64,000 nt of DNA from Breoghania sp. (GTDB lineage Bacteria > Pseudomonadota > Alphaproteobacteria > Rhizobiales > Stappiaceae): NCBI RefSeq assembly GCF_030066895.1, contig NZ_JASJAV010000020.1, positions 1 to 64,000 on the forward strand, given 5' to 3'. The position numbers and the translations under genes were made by a program. Shown here in pieces: positions 41,776 through 52,441 of this stretch (the first letter of the stretch is position 1; each line of letters begins with the position of its first letter). The notes under the pieces are model-generated. The model saw nothing but the letters and a program-made list of their open reading frames with translations, did no database searches and had not been told where the DNA came from.

Positions 41776-44700
41776 ATGACCGCGCGCCAACGTATCATGC
41801 CGGTTCGCCGCGAATACAAGCAGTGGGTCGCCAACCAGACGCTTGAAGACTACGCGCTGCGGTTCACCGCCAAGAAGGCCCGGCGCTTCTCCAGCCAGCG
41901 CATTTCCCAGACGGTCATCAGCGCGATTTCCTTCCTGGCGCTCGAAACCATCGGCGGGGCGATCACCCTGTCCTACGGCACCGCCAACGCCTTTGCGGCG
42001 ATCGTCGTGGTCAGCCTGGTGATCCTGTTCGTCGGCATGTCGATAGCGCGCTACGCCATGCACTACGGGGTCGATATCGACCTGCTCACGCGCGGTGCCG
42101 GGTTCGGCGATATCGGCTGCACCATTACCTCGCTGATCTATGCAAGCTTCACCTTCATCCTCTTCGCCATCGAGGTCTCGATCATGTCGAGCGCGCTGGA
42201 ATATGCGCTCGGCGTCCCCTTGTGGATCGGCTACATCGTCTCCGCCGTCACCGTCATTCCTCTGGTTACCCACGGCGTGACGCTGATCAGCCGGTTCCAG
42301 CTCATCACCCAACCGTTCTGGATCGTTCTCAACATCGCCCCCTTCCTGTTCATCGCATGGACGGATCGGGACTCCTTCAGCCAATGGCTCGATTTTGCCG
42401 GCGCCCGTGCTCCGGCAGCCTCGGAAGCCCCGGCAACAAGCGGCTTTGCCGGACTGGATCTTCTGAAATTCGGGACAGCTTCCGCGGTCATTCTCGCGCT
42501 GATGGCGCAGATCGGCGAACAGGTCGACTTCCTGCCCGCGGGCGATCTCACCAAGACCCGGCACCGGCTGGCGCGTTTTCTGGCTGGACCGGGCTGTGGA
42601 TCGTTCTCGGCGCCCCGAAGATGCTGGCAGGATCGTTTCTCGCCGTCCTCGCGCTGTCCTCCGGCGTGCCAGCCGATCACGCCGCCGAACCCTCGCGCAT
42701 GTATGCGGTCGCCTTCGGCTACATGCTGCCCTGGCCGGAAGCCGTGATGCTGCTGATAGCGTGTTTCGTGGTCGTCTCGCAGCTCAAGATCAACGTCATG
42801 AACGCCTATGCGGGTTCACTCACCTGGTCGAACTTCTTCTCCCGCCTCACCCACAGCCATCCGGGTCGGGTGGTGTGGCTGCTCTTCAATGTCTCCATCG
42901 CGCTTCTTCTGATGGAGCTTGGCATCTACCGCGTTCTTGAAGAAACACTCGGCGTCTTTTCCATCTTCGCGATGGCATGGTTGTCGGCGATCTCCGCCGA
43001 CCTCTTCATCAACAAGCCGCTTGGCCTTTCCCCGCCGAGCATCGAATTCAAGCGCGCGCACCTCTACGACATCAATCCGGTGGGTACCGGCGCCATGGTG
43101 CTGGCGACTACGCTGGCACTCATCGCCCATGCGGGCCATTTCGGCCCGGCCGCCGCCGCCCTTTCCACCTTTCTCGCCATGGCCGTGGCTCATGTCGTTG
43201 TCCCCCTCATCGCGATCGCCACGCGCGGACGCTTCTATCTCGCCCGCAAGCCCCGTCTGCACTGGCGCAACCACGACACGCTCACCTGCTCGATCTGCCA
43301 GAACGATTTCGAGCCGGAGTACATGGCCTATTGCCCTACCTACCAGAAGCCGATCTGCTCGCTGTGCTGTTCGCTGGATGCCCGCTGTCACGACCTGTGC
43401 AAACCGGACACCCGCCTTGCCCGCCAGATCGGCGCGGCCTCCGACAAGCTGCTGCCCGCCTGGCTGGTCGAAAAGCTCGGCACCCGGCTCGGCCGCTATG
43501 CCCTTACCTCAACGCTCGCCATCGCGGCCATAGGCCTGCTGCTTGCCGCAATCTACCAACAGACAGCCGCGCACAGACCCGACGAAGCCGTTTTCGTCGG
43601 GGAGACGGTGGCGCTGATCTTCTTCGTCTTCGCCATCATCACCAATATCGCCACCTGGTTTCTGGTGCTGGCCCACGACACGCGCCATGTGGCGGAAGAG
43701 GAATCGCTGCGCCAGAACGCGCTTTTGATGAAGGAAATCGAGGCGCACCAGAAAACAGACGCCGAATTGCAGCGCGCCAAGGAGGCCGCCGAAGCCGCCA
43801 ACAACACCAAGAGCCGCTACGTGGTCGGACTCAGCCACGAGTTGCGCACGCCGCTCAACGCGGTTCTGGGCTATGCGCAGGTGCTGGAGCGCTCCGACGA
43901 CAATCCCACCCCGACACAGACGGGGCTGAAGGTCATCCGCCGTTCCGCCGAACATCTCTCCGGTCTGATCGACGGCCTTTTGGACATCTCCCGCATCGAG
44001 GCCGGGCGACTGCAGGTCTATTCCAACGAAATCAACATCCGCGACTTTCTCGACCAGATCGTCGACATGTTCCGCCCCCAGGCCACCGCCAAGCAGCTCA
44101 CCTTCGACTACGTCCGCTCCCCCAATCTGCCGACATTCGTGCGCACCGACGAAAAGCGGCTGCGGCAGATCCTGGTCAATCTGCTGTCCAACGCCATCAA
44201 GTTCACCGAAACGGGCGGCATCAAGCTCAGCGTCGACTATCGCTCGCAGGTCGCAAGTTTCACCGTTTCCGATACCGGGCGCGGCATTGCCGAAGCCGAT
44301 CAAGTCAAAGTGTTCGAACCCTTCGGTCGCGGTCAGGAAAAGGGCGCCACCCGCACGCCGGGGCTGGATCTCGGACTCACCATCACCAAGCTGCTGAGTG
44401 AAACACTCGGCGGCGAAATCTCCCTGACGAGCGAACCCGGCAAGGGCAGCACTTTCCGCGTCCGGCTGATGCTTTCCGCCGTCACCACACCGTCCAGCAC
44501 GGCGGATCGACACATCGTCGGCTATGAAAGGACCGCGCCGGACCATCGTCGTGGTCGGCGACAACGCCGATCACCGCGACCTGATGCAGGAGATCCTGCA
44601 ACCGCTCGGCTTTACCGTGCTGATCGAAGAAGACGGGCCCAAGGCACTTGAACTGGTGGCGGGCATCAAGCCGGATTGCTTCCTGCTCGATATCTTCATG

Positions 44701-45205
44701 CCGGGCATGAGCGGCTAGGAGCTTCTCTCCCGCCTGCGTGCGCTCGGCCATTCGGCGCCCATCATCATGCTGTAGGCCAATATCGGCGACGGAACATCCG
44801 AAATCGACGAGGATGCCCATCACGACGACACCCTCGCCAAGCCTTTCGATGTGCGATGACTTGTCAAAAAACTCGGCAAACACCTGGGACTGGAATGGCG
44901 CGATGGAGATCATCCGGACACGCATGGCGAAGATGTGCAGCAGACGGAACCGCAAGCTCCGCTCCAGATCCCTACGCCCCCCTTCCTATTCGCAGAACGT
45001 CACACATGCGCTTGAGCCTCGGACCATTCGCAAATTTATCAATCTGGGTGAAATCGGCTATGTCCGGAGCATCGAGGTCAAGCTCGATGAGCTGGCCGAA
45101 ACGCCGGGAAACGCAGACGTCGTGACCGCCTTGCGCGATCGCATCCAGGCGTTCGACTTCGCCGGATACTCAAAAATGCTGGAGGGCCTGAATCATGCCG
45201 AATAG
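41776..45205 (+). pseudogene. Transporter-fused hybrid histidine kinase with receiver domain, several lesions
   Basis: About 1140 codons. Residues 1 to about 460 form a multi-helix permease-like module resembling NCS1 (cytosine/purine) carriers (SSQRISQTVISAISFLALET; LKFGTASAVILALMAQIGEQ). A cysteine cluster follows (CSICQNDF...YCPTY...CSLCC...CHDLC), then two membrane helices, a coiled coil, HisKA with SHELRTPLNAVLGYAQVLE, an ATPase with LVNLLSNAIKF and DTGRGI, and a receiver (RTIVVVGDNADHRDLM, LLDIFMPGMSG). Breaks: shift near 42590; one extra A near 44526; TAG 44716-44718 and 44773-44775; TGA 44856-44858; shift near 44980. The true end is LEGLNHAE at 45205. Divergent from urtA, so a nitrogen or urea sensor is inferred. 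Confidence 0.82.
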
Positions 45206-46119
45206 TGCGTCCCGCCAGCGAGATATCGTGCTCGTCGTCGATGATTCATCCGAGGCCCTCGGCTTTCTGACCAGCGCGCTGGAGTAGGCGGGCATCACCG
45301 TTCTGGTGGCAACGAGCGGCGAACTGGCACTCTCCATCGCGAGCCGGGTCACACCGGACATCGTGTTGATGGATGCGCTCATGCCCGGCATAGACGGCTT
45401 CGAGATTTGCCGCCGGATCAAGACCGACGGCGCACTCGCGCATGTGCCGGTGATCTTCATGACCGGACTGACGGAAACCGAGCATGTGGTTCATGCGTGA
45501 ATCGGGGGGCATCGATTATCTGACCAAGCCGATCAACACCGACGAGTTGCAGGCCCGCATCCGGGTGCATCTGGCCAATGCGCGCTCGGTGCAGAATGCC
45601 CGCATCGCGCTCGATGCGGCGGGTCGCCACCTGCTCACGGTCTCGCCGACGAGCGAGGTGCACTGGTCGACGCCACAGGCCCAGCAAGTGCTGAAAGTCA
45701 TGACCGGTCGCGACGATGCTCTGGTTGATCTCAGTCGCAAGCTCGCCGACTGGATCGCCGCCGGCGGCAAGGTCCCCGTGGGCCAGACGGCGACGATGAC
45801 GATCGAGCTGGCAAACGGCACCGCGGTGCAATTCCATCATCTCGGCTCGACCGGAGCGGAGGAATATCTCTTCCGTCTCACCACGGCCGATCACCCAAAT
45901 CAGGATGAGATCCTGCGCGAACACTTTGCCCTGACGGGTCGCGAAGCGAAGATGCTGCTCTGGATCGCCAAGGGCAAGACCAACCGCGATATCGGAAAGA
46001 TCCTGGGCCTCAGCCCGCGCACGGGGAACAAGCACCTGGAGCAGATCTACGCCAAACTTGGCGTCGAAAACCGCACCTCGGCCGTCGTTCGCGCCGTCCA
46101 TGTCCTGCATGAATTGTGA
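45195..46119 (+). pseudogene. LuxR/NarL-type response regulator, amber stop and frameshift
   Basis: A two-domain response regulator of about 307 codons. The receiver has DIVLVVDDSSEALGFLTSAL, then TAG (45286-45288), AGITVLVATSGELALSIASR, phosphoacceptor region VTPDIVLMDALMPGIDGFEI and FMTGLTETEHVVHA. One or two bases are lost near 45498, and SGGIDYLTKPINTDELQARI continues in another frame. A linker domain is followed by the LuxR helix-turn-helix LTGREAKMLLWIAKGKTNRD plus LSPRTGNKHLEQIYAKLGVE. Its ATG overlaps the end of the kinase gene, so the two form a cognate pair. Probable targets are the adjacent urt genes (inference). Confidence 0.85.
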
Positions 46120-46158
46120 TGTGAGGAAAGCCTGAACAGAAAGCCGGGAAGACATAAA

Positions 46159-46218
46159 GCCTGTGGCCGATCCTTCGAGGAGGCGCGTCAGTACCGTCTC
46201 GAAGGATCGGCCACAGGC
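46159..46218. repeat. Perfect 21-bp inverted repeat, ATCCTTCGAG family
   Basis: Arms 46159-46179 and 46198-46218 are exact complements (CTGTGGCCGATCCTTCGAG inside the left arm) around an 18-base loop. The core ATCCTTCGAG/CTCGAAGGAT is shared with the palindrome at 26158-26197. It lies between converging genes, so it could also act as a terminator. Confidence 0.8.
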
Positions 46219-46249
46219 ATTATCACAAAACACCGAAACGCGGCGTTGT

Positions 46250-46549
46250 TCAGTCCCGCGGCTTGACGTGTGCCGTATCGAGATCTTCCGCCCAACTGCG
46301 AAATTCGGAAATGAGCGCAGAAGAATCCAGCTCCAGTTCGTGCTTCAGCGCATCCCAGACATTGTTGTCGCGCACGGCGGTTTCCAGCTTGGCATGCAAC
46401 TCTTCCTGCCGCTTCTTCAGATCGCCCACATATGTCTCGTGGCGGCTCGACAGTTCCCCCTTTTCCCTGAGCTGCTTGACGGTGTCATCAATAGCTGCCA
46501 AAAGGCGCGTAAGACGTTCGCGCACATCACTTTTTTCGGTATCTGACAT
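46250..46549 (-). CDS. Small coiled-coil protein of unknown function
   Basis: A 99-residue, highly charged, probably all-helical protein: VRERLTRLLAAIDDTVKQLR, HETYVGDLKKRQEELHAKLE, and DALKHELELDSSALISEFRS ending in AEDLDTAHVKPRD. No cysteine, no membrane segment. It lies after the DUF1513 gene on the same strand. It may be a stress-type cytosolic helical protein; I do not recognise the family. Confidence 0.7.
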   Translation of the reverse strand: MSDTEKSDVRERLTRLLAAIDDTVKQLREKGELSSRHETYVGDLKKRQEELHAKLETAVRDNNVWDALKHELELDSSALISEFRSWAEDLDTAHVKPRD

Positions 46550-47786
46550 ACTTTCCTGCCTGATCGTTTGAGTACATCACAAGGGATGAACCCCCGACGA
46601 AATCTAAACCATCCGGACGCAGCTTTGTTCCTTGTGACCCTAAGGTCAAGTATCGGCGCCCCGTGGCCGGCCCTAGACCCGATACCCCCACAATGTGGTT
46701 GTCCCAGGAAACACGGGAGTTGCGCTTGATGACACTCGGCGCGCCACCATCGCCGGGACCGCCCGTCAGCAACTGGCCCGCACCGTCGGAAATCAGGAAG
46801 TCGTTGTCGGGCCTCGGAGTGACGCCGCATCCGTCGACCACCCGGTCGCGCCCCAGGATCTCGTCGCTCGCCGCATCCCAGTAGACCACCTGCCCGCCGC
46901 GCGGGCTGGAAGTCGCGATGACATCACCGTTGCAGCTTGCCATCACCGAACCGACGTAATTGTTGAAGCCGTGCAGGATATCCATCGGGGCGGACATCAG
47001 TTCCGGCTCACCGTCGCGCTTGAGCCGACCGACGAGCTGCGGCCGTTTCGACTTGCTTCCCTGGAACTGACAGCCGAACCAAACGGCCCCGATCCCGTCG
47101 ATGGTCATGTGGCGGATGGAGGACAGCCGCTCGCTCTCGCCCAGATCGTGACAGGCGACGAGATCGCCGGTCAGCCGTTCGATAAGCGCCAGCGTCGGCT
47201 TCATGGTCGGCAGGTTCAGGATCGTTCGCCCATAATCGGGATGGGTTTCCATGCCGCCATTGGCAACGATCAGCGTGCGCCCATCGGGAGCCAGCAGGAC
47301 CTCATGCGAACCGACGCCGCCGGATGCGAATTCCGCAATGCGGCGATAACCGTCCGTAGTATCATAGACACCGATGAAACCGCGCCCGTTGTCGAAATCG
47401 TTTTCCGTCGCATAGAGCAGTTTGCCGTCCGGCGAATAAGCGCCATGACCGTAGAAGTGCCGGTCCTCGGGCGAGGAAAAGAACTCCGGCGCGCGACGGC
47501 CTTCCACATCGAAGGTGACGGCGAAGGTCCCGGGGCGACGCGCAAAGGCCACCGCCCGCCCGACTCATGCAGCGCCACGTCGTGACCGCGCCCGGGCAAC
47601 GGCACGCGCATCACGTCTTCGACGTCAGGCGTGAACACGACGAACGCATAGTTGCCGTCGGCTTCCTTGCGTGCGGACAGGAACAGCGTGTCCCGTCCCT
47701 CCATCGCCTCCAGCCGACGCGGTGCGAGATCTGCCAGAAGGGCAGCGCCGACGCCCACCAGCAGCAATATGCGGTCAATCTACATC
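46527..47786 (-). pseudogene. DUF1513 periplasmic beta-propeller protein, stop at codon 2 and frameshift
   Basis: A DUF1513 protein, a seven-bladed-propeller-like partner of imelysin genes. The frame opens ATG TAG ATTGACCGC (47786 downward): codon 2 is amber where CAG or AAG is expected before IDR, followed by a hydrophobic segment LLLVGVGAALLADLAPRRLE. A shift near 47550 separates VALHESGGR from VAFARRPGTFAVTFDVEGRR. Then FFSSPEDRHFYGHGAYSPDG, LYATENDFDNGRGFIGVYDT and GGVGSHEVLLAPDGRTLIVA are typical. The last 40 or so residues do not resemble the family, so a third lesion near 46670 is likely. It overlaps the end of the upstream imelysin gene, showing coupling. Confidence 0.8.
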
Positions 47787-48835
47787 AAGCGCATTGAAAC
47801 CCACCTGTATCTTGAGCGCCACGGCCAGCTCCTCGCTCGCACTTTCGCGAACGTTGTGCAGAACGAGGTCGACGAAGGCCAGATTGTCATAGGCCTCGCG
47901 CTTGCGCAGCGTTGTCGTCAGCGGTTCTTTCAGCTCCCCGAAGCTGTTGAGGACGCTGGAAAGTTCGAACTGAAGGGAATCGCCTATCCAGACGAATTCC
48001 TTCTCCAGCAACGGCGCCACATCGAGCACCGCCAGATAGTCGCTCAGGCACTGAACGGCAGCGCGCATCATCACCAGCGAATTGCCCGAACGCCGAAACA
48101 GCGCCATGCACAGGTGGGCTTTTTCCGCGCTGGAACCGAGCACCGGACCGATCCACTGATCGCGCACGATCTGCAGCCCCGTGGTCAGCCCGCCGAGTAT
48201 CTCGCCCGCCGCCTCCGTCTCGCAGCGAAAGGCGATATTGTCGGACCCAGGCGCCAGCAACAGATGCGCATAGCCGCAGCGGAATTTCGCTTCCTCACCA
48301 CCGGAGAGAAGCGTCTCGCGTGCCTTGTAGAAAAGTGTACTGGCTCAAGCGCGAGCAGCCCCTGAACGACGACGCTTTTCTCCTGAAGGCTTTCGAGCGC
48401 CAGAACGCTCTCGTCGCGATCGCAGATCACCTGCTGCTCCTGACGGCGGCCGATCGACTTACGATCAGGCCAGAACACGAGACGTTCAAGCCGGTGATCT
48501 TCGATAAGCGGGCCGAAGCGCAGGAAGTTGATGCGGGCAAATCCCGCCAGCGCCTGCGAATAGGCCGCTTGCGCCTTTGAGTAGGTCGCGGCGTCCGGGG
48601 CTTCGCAAAGCCCATCGATCGCCGTCTCCAGACCGTGCAGCGTTTGCGAGAAATGTTCGAATTCCGGCCGGATATAGCCATCGACCGCATTGGCGACGAA
48701 GCGTTGATGGTTTTCGGCCACATCCGCGCGAGCCTGCCCGACAAAACCTGGACCGGCGATAACGACGAGTGCGGCGGAGAAAGCGAGGAGGGAAAGGGGA
48801 TAACCCAGGCGTCGGAACATCACAGCGGCTCCCAT
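47775..48835 (-). pseudogene. Imelysin family protein (second copy), frameshifted
   Basis: An M75/imelysin-type periplasmic protein of about 353 codons. The signal peptide is LGYPLSLLAFSAALVVIAGP, followed by VAENHQRFVANAVDGYIRPE and LAGFARINFLRFGPLIEDHR (start of the imelysin fold). A shift near 48340 separates VVQGLLALE from the segment RCGYAHLLLAPGSDNIAF, and EAAGEILGGLTTGLQIVRDQ, FELSSVLNSFGELKEPLTTT and AYDNLAFVDLVLHNVRESAS follow. The ATG at 48835 overlaps the stop of the di-heme gene (TGATG). It probably contributes to iron acquisition. Confidence 0.82.
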
Positions 48836-50403
48836 CACAGCGACTCCAGAAAACGCAGGAGGGCAGCGCGCTCCTCGGGTTCCATGGAGACCACCGTATC
48901 GCGTGCGGTTTGAGCCTCGCCGCCGTGCCACAGAATCGCCTCCTGCGCGTTACGGACGGCCGTCATGCAGCATCATCGTATGCCCGTTGACAGTCTCCGT
49001 CAGCCCCGTGCCCCAAAGCGGCGCGGTCCGCCATTCGCGTCCCGAGCCATCGCCCACCGGACGACCGTCTGCGAAACTTTCGCCCATGTCATGCAGCAGC
49101 ATGTCCGTATAGGGCCAAATCAACTGGAACCGGAACTGCTTCTGCGCCGCCTTACGGGAGGTGACGAATTTCGGCCGATGGCAGGCAACGCAGCCCGTTT
49201 CGACGAACAGGCGCTTGCCGTCCAGAACCTGCGGGTCGTCCACATCGCGGCGCCGCGGCACGGCGAGATTGCGCGAATAGAAGGCGACCAGCTCCATCAT
49301 CGGATCGGGCGCTTCCGTCTCACCGAGATCCGCCTGGATGCCCGAGGGCATTTCGCGGCACGCGGTCTGTGCCTCGGTGCAATCGCCCCAGGGCTCTGGA
49401 TGTTCGGGATTGGCGATGCCGATATCGCCGAAGAAGGCATCCGCGGCCTGCGCGTGAACCGTGGGCATGGTCGCCTTCCAGCCAAAACGCGCGATCATCG
49501 GCTCGCCCGTCTTCGGATTGCGTGTCCAGGAAACCTTGCCAGAAATGCCGTCGCCGTCAGCGTCTTCCGGATCTGCCCCGGCGATGATGTCTCCCGGATG
49601 GATGTCTTCCAGCAGCCCCAGACCGATCATCTGCGGGGTGACGCGCGGCGAGATCATCGCCTGCGGATCAAGCGTCCCGTAGCCGAAATCAGAGATCGTG
49701 TAGCTCGGCTTTCTGAGCGTGACCGTCTCGCCGCCGTTCAGCTTCACTTCGACAGGCTCGTAGGCGATGCGCAGATGGCCCTCGGGGGGCACGTTGCCGA
49801 TGGAGAATTCCTGAAGCTGGCCGCCATAGGTCGGCTCCGGAATGCGCATCATCGCCTTCGTCGCCAGTGCCTCGCGCTCCGCCTCGGTGCGCGGCGGCAC
49901 GGACAGGCGCAGGAACATGGACGAGGCGATCTCGTCGCCCTCGGGCGGTCGGCCGCGGCCGTCCTTCAGATGACAGTTCTGGCAGGCGCGCGAATTGTAA
50001 AGCGGCCCGAGCCCGTCGGACGCCTTGGTGGAAGACGGCGCAGACACCCACAGTTTGCGAAAAAACTCATTGCCGAGCTTGAAGTCGCGTTCCTGCTTGA
50101 AGGTCAGATTGGCCGAGAACTGGGAGAAGGCGTCGCGGTTGACGAGCTTTCGCGAGGTTGCGGCTCCCCCATCATGCTCTCGAAGCGTTCCGGCTTGGAG
50201 AAGTCATCGGGAAGCTTCGTGACGCGGGCGACCCGGGCGCGATCCTTCGGGATCAGATAGGTGCGCCAGGCCAGAACGCCGTCCGCATGCACCGATTGCC
50301 AGGCAAGGGCAAGAGCGGCTGTGGCGGCGACGGTCAGCGTGGCGATGAGAACGGGCGCGGCCCGAACGAGACGGTTGGCTGGGCATGATCGGTTGGGGAG
50401 CAT
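48835..50403 (-). pseudogene. Di-heme c-type oxidoreductase of the imelysin cluster, frameshifted at both ends
   Basis: A periplasmic di-heme protein of about 520 codons. The N-terminal signal segment (NRLVRAAPVLIATLTVAATA) and LPDDFSKPERFESMMGEPQP lie in one frame; the shift near 50165 restores a frame with LGPLYNSRACQNCHLKDGRG (first CxxCH). VPPEGHLRIAYEPVEVKLNG, GLGLLEDIHPGDIIAGADPE and ARFGWKATMPTVHAQAADAF follow, and KRLFVETGCVACHRPKFVTS holds the second CxxCH. Another shift near 48955 breaks HTMMLHDGRP from the tail EERAALLRFLESL. It is related to cytochrome c peroxidases; in this cluster it is thought to handle iron oxidation state. It is coupled to the downstream imelysin. Confidence 0.85.
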
Positions 50404-50574
50404 GTCGCTCGATATCCTTGTTCTTCGTTCTGTGTCGGTCTTCGTCCTGGAAAAGTTGCGCAACCGCCGGGATCCCCTCCCCCGAACGGCTTGCGTGATC
50501 GGCGCACCGGAAAGTCCGGCAAACGCAAAGGGACGGGCGAAGCCGCAATCTCCGCCCGTCCCTGTCATGCCGGC

Positions 50575-51839
50575 TTATCCGAAGATTGCGTCCGGGTTGT
50601 CGAGGCTGTCGGAGCCTTCGACTTCCAGAGCCTCCAGATCGAGAGCGGCCACGGCGCGCTCGATCGAGCGGGTCTGATCGACCAGCGCATCGATCGCCGC
50701 CTGGACGACAGCGTTGCCTTCGTCGTTCCCCTCGCCGATCATCTGATCATAGGCTTCGGTCGTCTCACCGCGAGTCTTGAGCGTGGTGAAAGCGGCGTGC
50801 GTGACCTCAAGCTTGCCGGACAGCTCCGGCGACCAAGGCATCCGCCTCCCGCACCAGATCCGCAACGCTCGGCCTCTCGACGACGGAACCGTCAACGCGC
50901 TCGTAACGGCCGTGATAGACATTCCGGATGCCGAGAGCGTCGTAGTAGTGCGAATTGAAGGTGTTGTCGGAGAAGCAGTCGTGCTCTTCCTCCGGATCGT
51001 GCAGCAGCAAGCCAAACTTCATGCGCTCACCGGCCAGTTCGCCGTAGGAGAGCGAACCCATGCCCGTCAGGATGGTGCGCAGGGCGCCCGCATCGCCGTT
51101 CTCGTTCAGAGCAACGCGCGCCTCGCCGCCTTCCTTCCAGTTGTTGACCATTTCCTCCAGATCGGCGACCAGCAGATCGGAGGCAGCCCCCAGATACTCC
51201 ACACGGCACTCGCAATTGCCGCCCATGCAGTTTTCGGAATCGAAATCGGTGGCCGGACGGGCGCCCACATCCGTGCCGTGCAGATCCTGGCCCCATAGCA
51301 GGAATTCGATGGCGTGATACCCGGTGGCGACGTTCGCCTCCACGTCGCCCGCTTCCTGCAGCGTTCCCGCCAGAAGCTCCGGCGTGATCTTGGAGGCGTC
51401 GACCTCTTCACCGTTGATGGTGATCGTCTTGTTGGCGATCACGTTGGCGGTGTAGAGCATGTTTTCATCAGACTCCTCGCCGTAGGAGTCCGCATCGACA
51501 TAGTCGATCAGGCCCTCGTCGAGCGGCCAGGCATTCACCCGTCCCTCCCAGTCGTCGACGATGGCGTTACCGAAGCGATAGGCCTCCGTCTGCTGATAGG
51601 GCACGCGCGCGGTGAGCCAGGCTTCGCGCGCCGCCGTCAGATTGGCCTCGGTCGGCTCCGCGATGAACGCCTCGATCGCATCGTCGAGGGCCTTCGCCGT
51701 GGAAAGCTGAGTCCTCGTAACCGGCCAGCGCGATATCGGCATAGGTCGCGACGACCTCCGCCAGTTTCGTCTGCGCAAACGCGGCCGTCGCGCTCACTGC
51801 CAGGACCGCAGCCACGGTCGTCACCCTCACGAATTTCAT
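50575..51839 (-). pseudogene. Imelysin family iron-regulated protein (first copy), frameshifted
   Basis: An imelysin/insulin-cleaving-membrane-protease-like (IrpA) periplasmic protein of about 421 codons. The signal peptide MKFVRVTTVAAVLAVSATAA starts at the ATG at 51839 behind GGGGAGAG. A shift near 51705 separates YADIALAGYED from QLSTAKALDDAIEAFIAEPT. GYHAIEFLLWGQD is the GxHxxE motif proposed to bind metal. NCMGGNCECRVEYLGAAS, MGSLSYGELAGERMKFGLLL and EEEHDCFSDNTFNSHYYDAL are family hallmarks. A second shift near 50835 precedes LSGKLEVTHAAFTTLKTRGE. First large gene of the minus-strand operon ending with DUF1513. Confidence 0.87.
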
Positions 51840-51936
51840 ACAGATCTCTCCCCTTGTACCATCCTCGATGGACAACTCTGTTCCCACGATGCGCCGGCCA
51901 TGGGCCTGATACGTCGAGATCGCGAATTTCTGGAAT

Positions 51937-52441
51937 TCAGTGGAAATGCCGCCGCTCGGACCGCAAGACGATGTCCTCGATCACCGGTTTGGAAACCGGG
52001 ATCAGATACTGGCCAATGCTCTCCAGCATTTCGCCGAAGCTGCGGGCCGCCTCCACCGTGTCGTCGATATGTCACAACCGATAAGCTGCGCCGCGGCAGC
52101 CCTTAGCGCGCTGTCGTCCCGGTGCTGCACACAGGCCACCATGGACACCGCCATGCACTCGTCCCGGCACAGTTTGCCGCAACCATAGGGAAACAGGCAC
52201 ATGGAGCGCGCCGAACTGGTGCGGATCGCCCGGACCCAGCACGACAGTTCCGCCATGGCACTGCGCGCCTGTTTCGGCCCCAGCGCTCTGGCATAGAGGT
52301 CCCACGTCATCTCCCAGCACTGGATGTCGCCTGTATCGTACCGGCCATCCAGCGGCAAAAGCCTTCGACGACGAGCTTCTCGGGCAAACGGCCGAGAGAG
52401 CCGGCATTGGCTCCAGCGGGCGGATGGATATCGCCTGCCAT
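51937..52441 (-). pseudogene. Cysteine-rich cytoplasmic protein heading the imelysin operon, two frameshifts
   Basis: Starting at the ATG at 52441 (MAGDIHPPAGANAGSLGRLP), a one-base loss near 52347 and a two-base insertion (AT repeated) near 52072 must be corrected to give one frame of about 167 codons ending RSERRHFH. The central part is rich in cysteine: CWEMTWDLYARAL, AELSCWVRAI, CLFPYGCGKLCRDECMA and VACVQHRDD, nine or so Cys in about 100 residues. No signal peptide, no heme CxxCH. Metal or Fe-S binding is a guess. It lies 97 bases upstream of the first imelysin gene on the same strand. Family not recognised. Confidence 0.6.
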
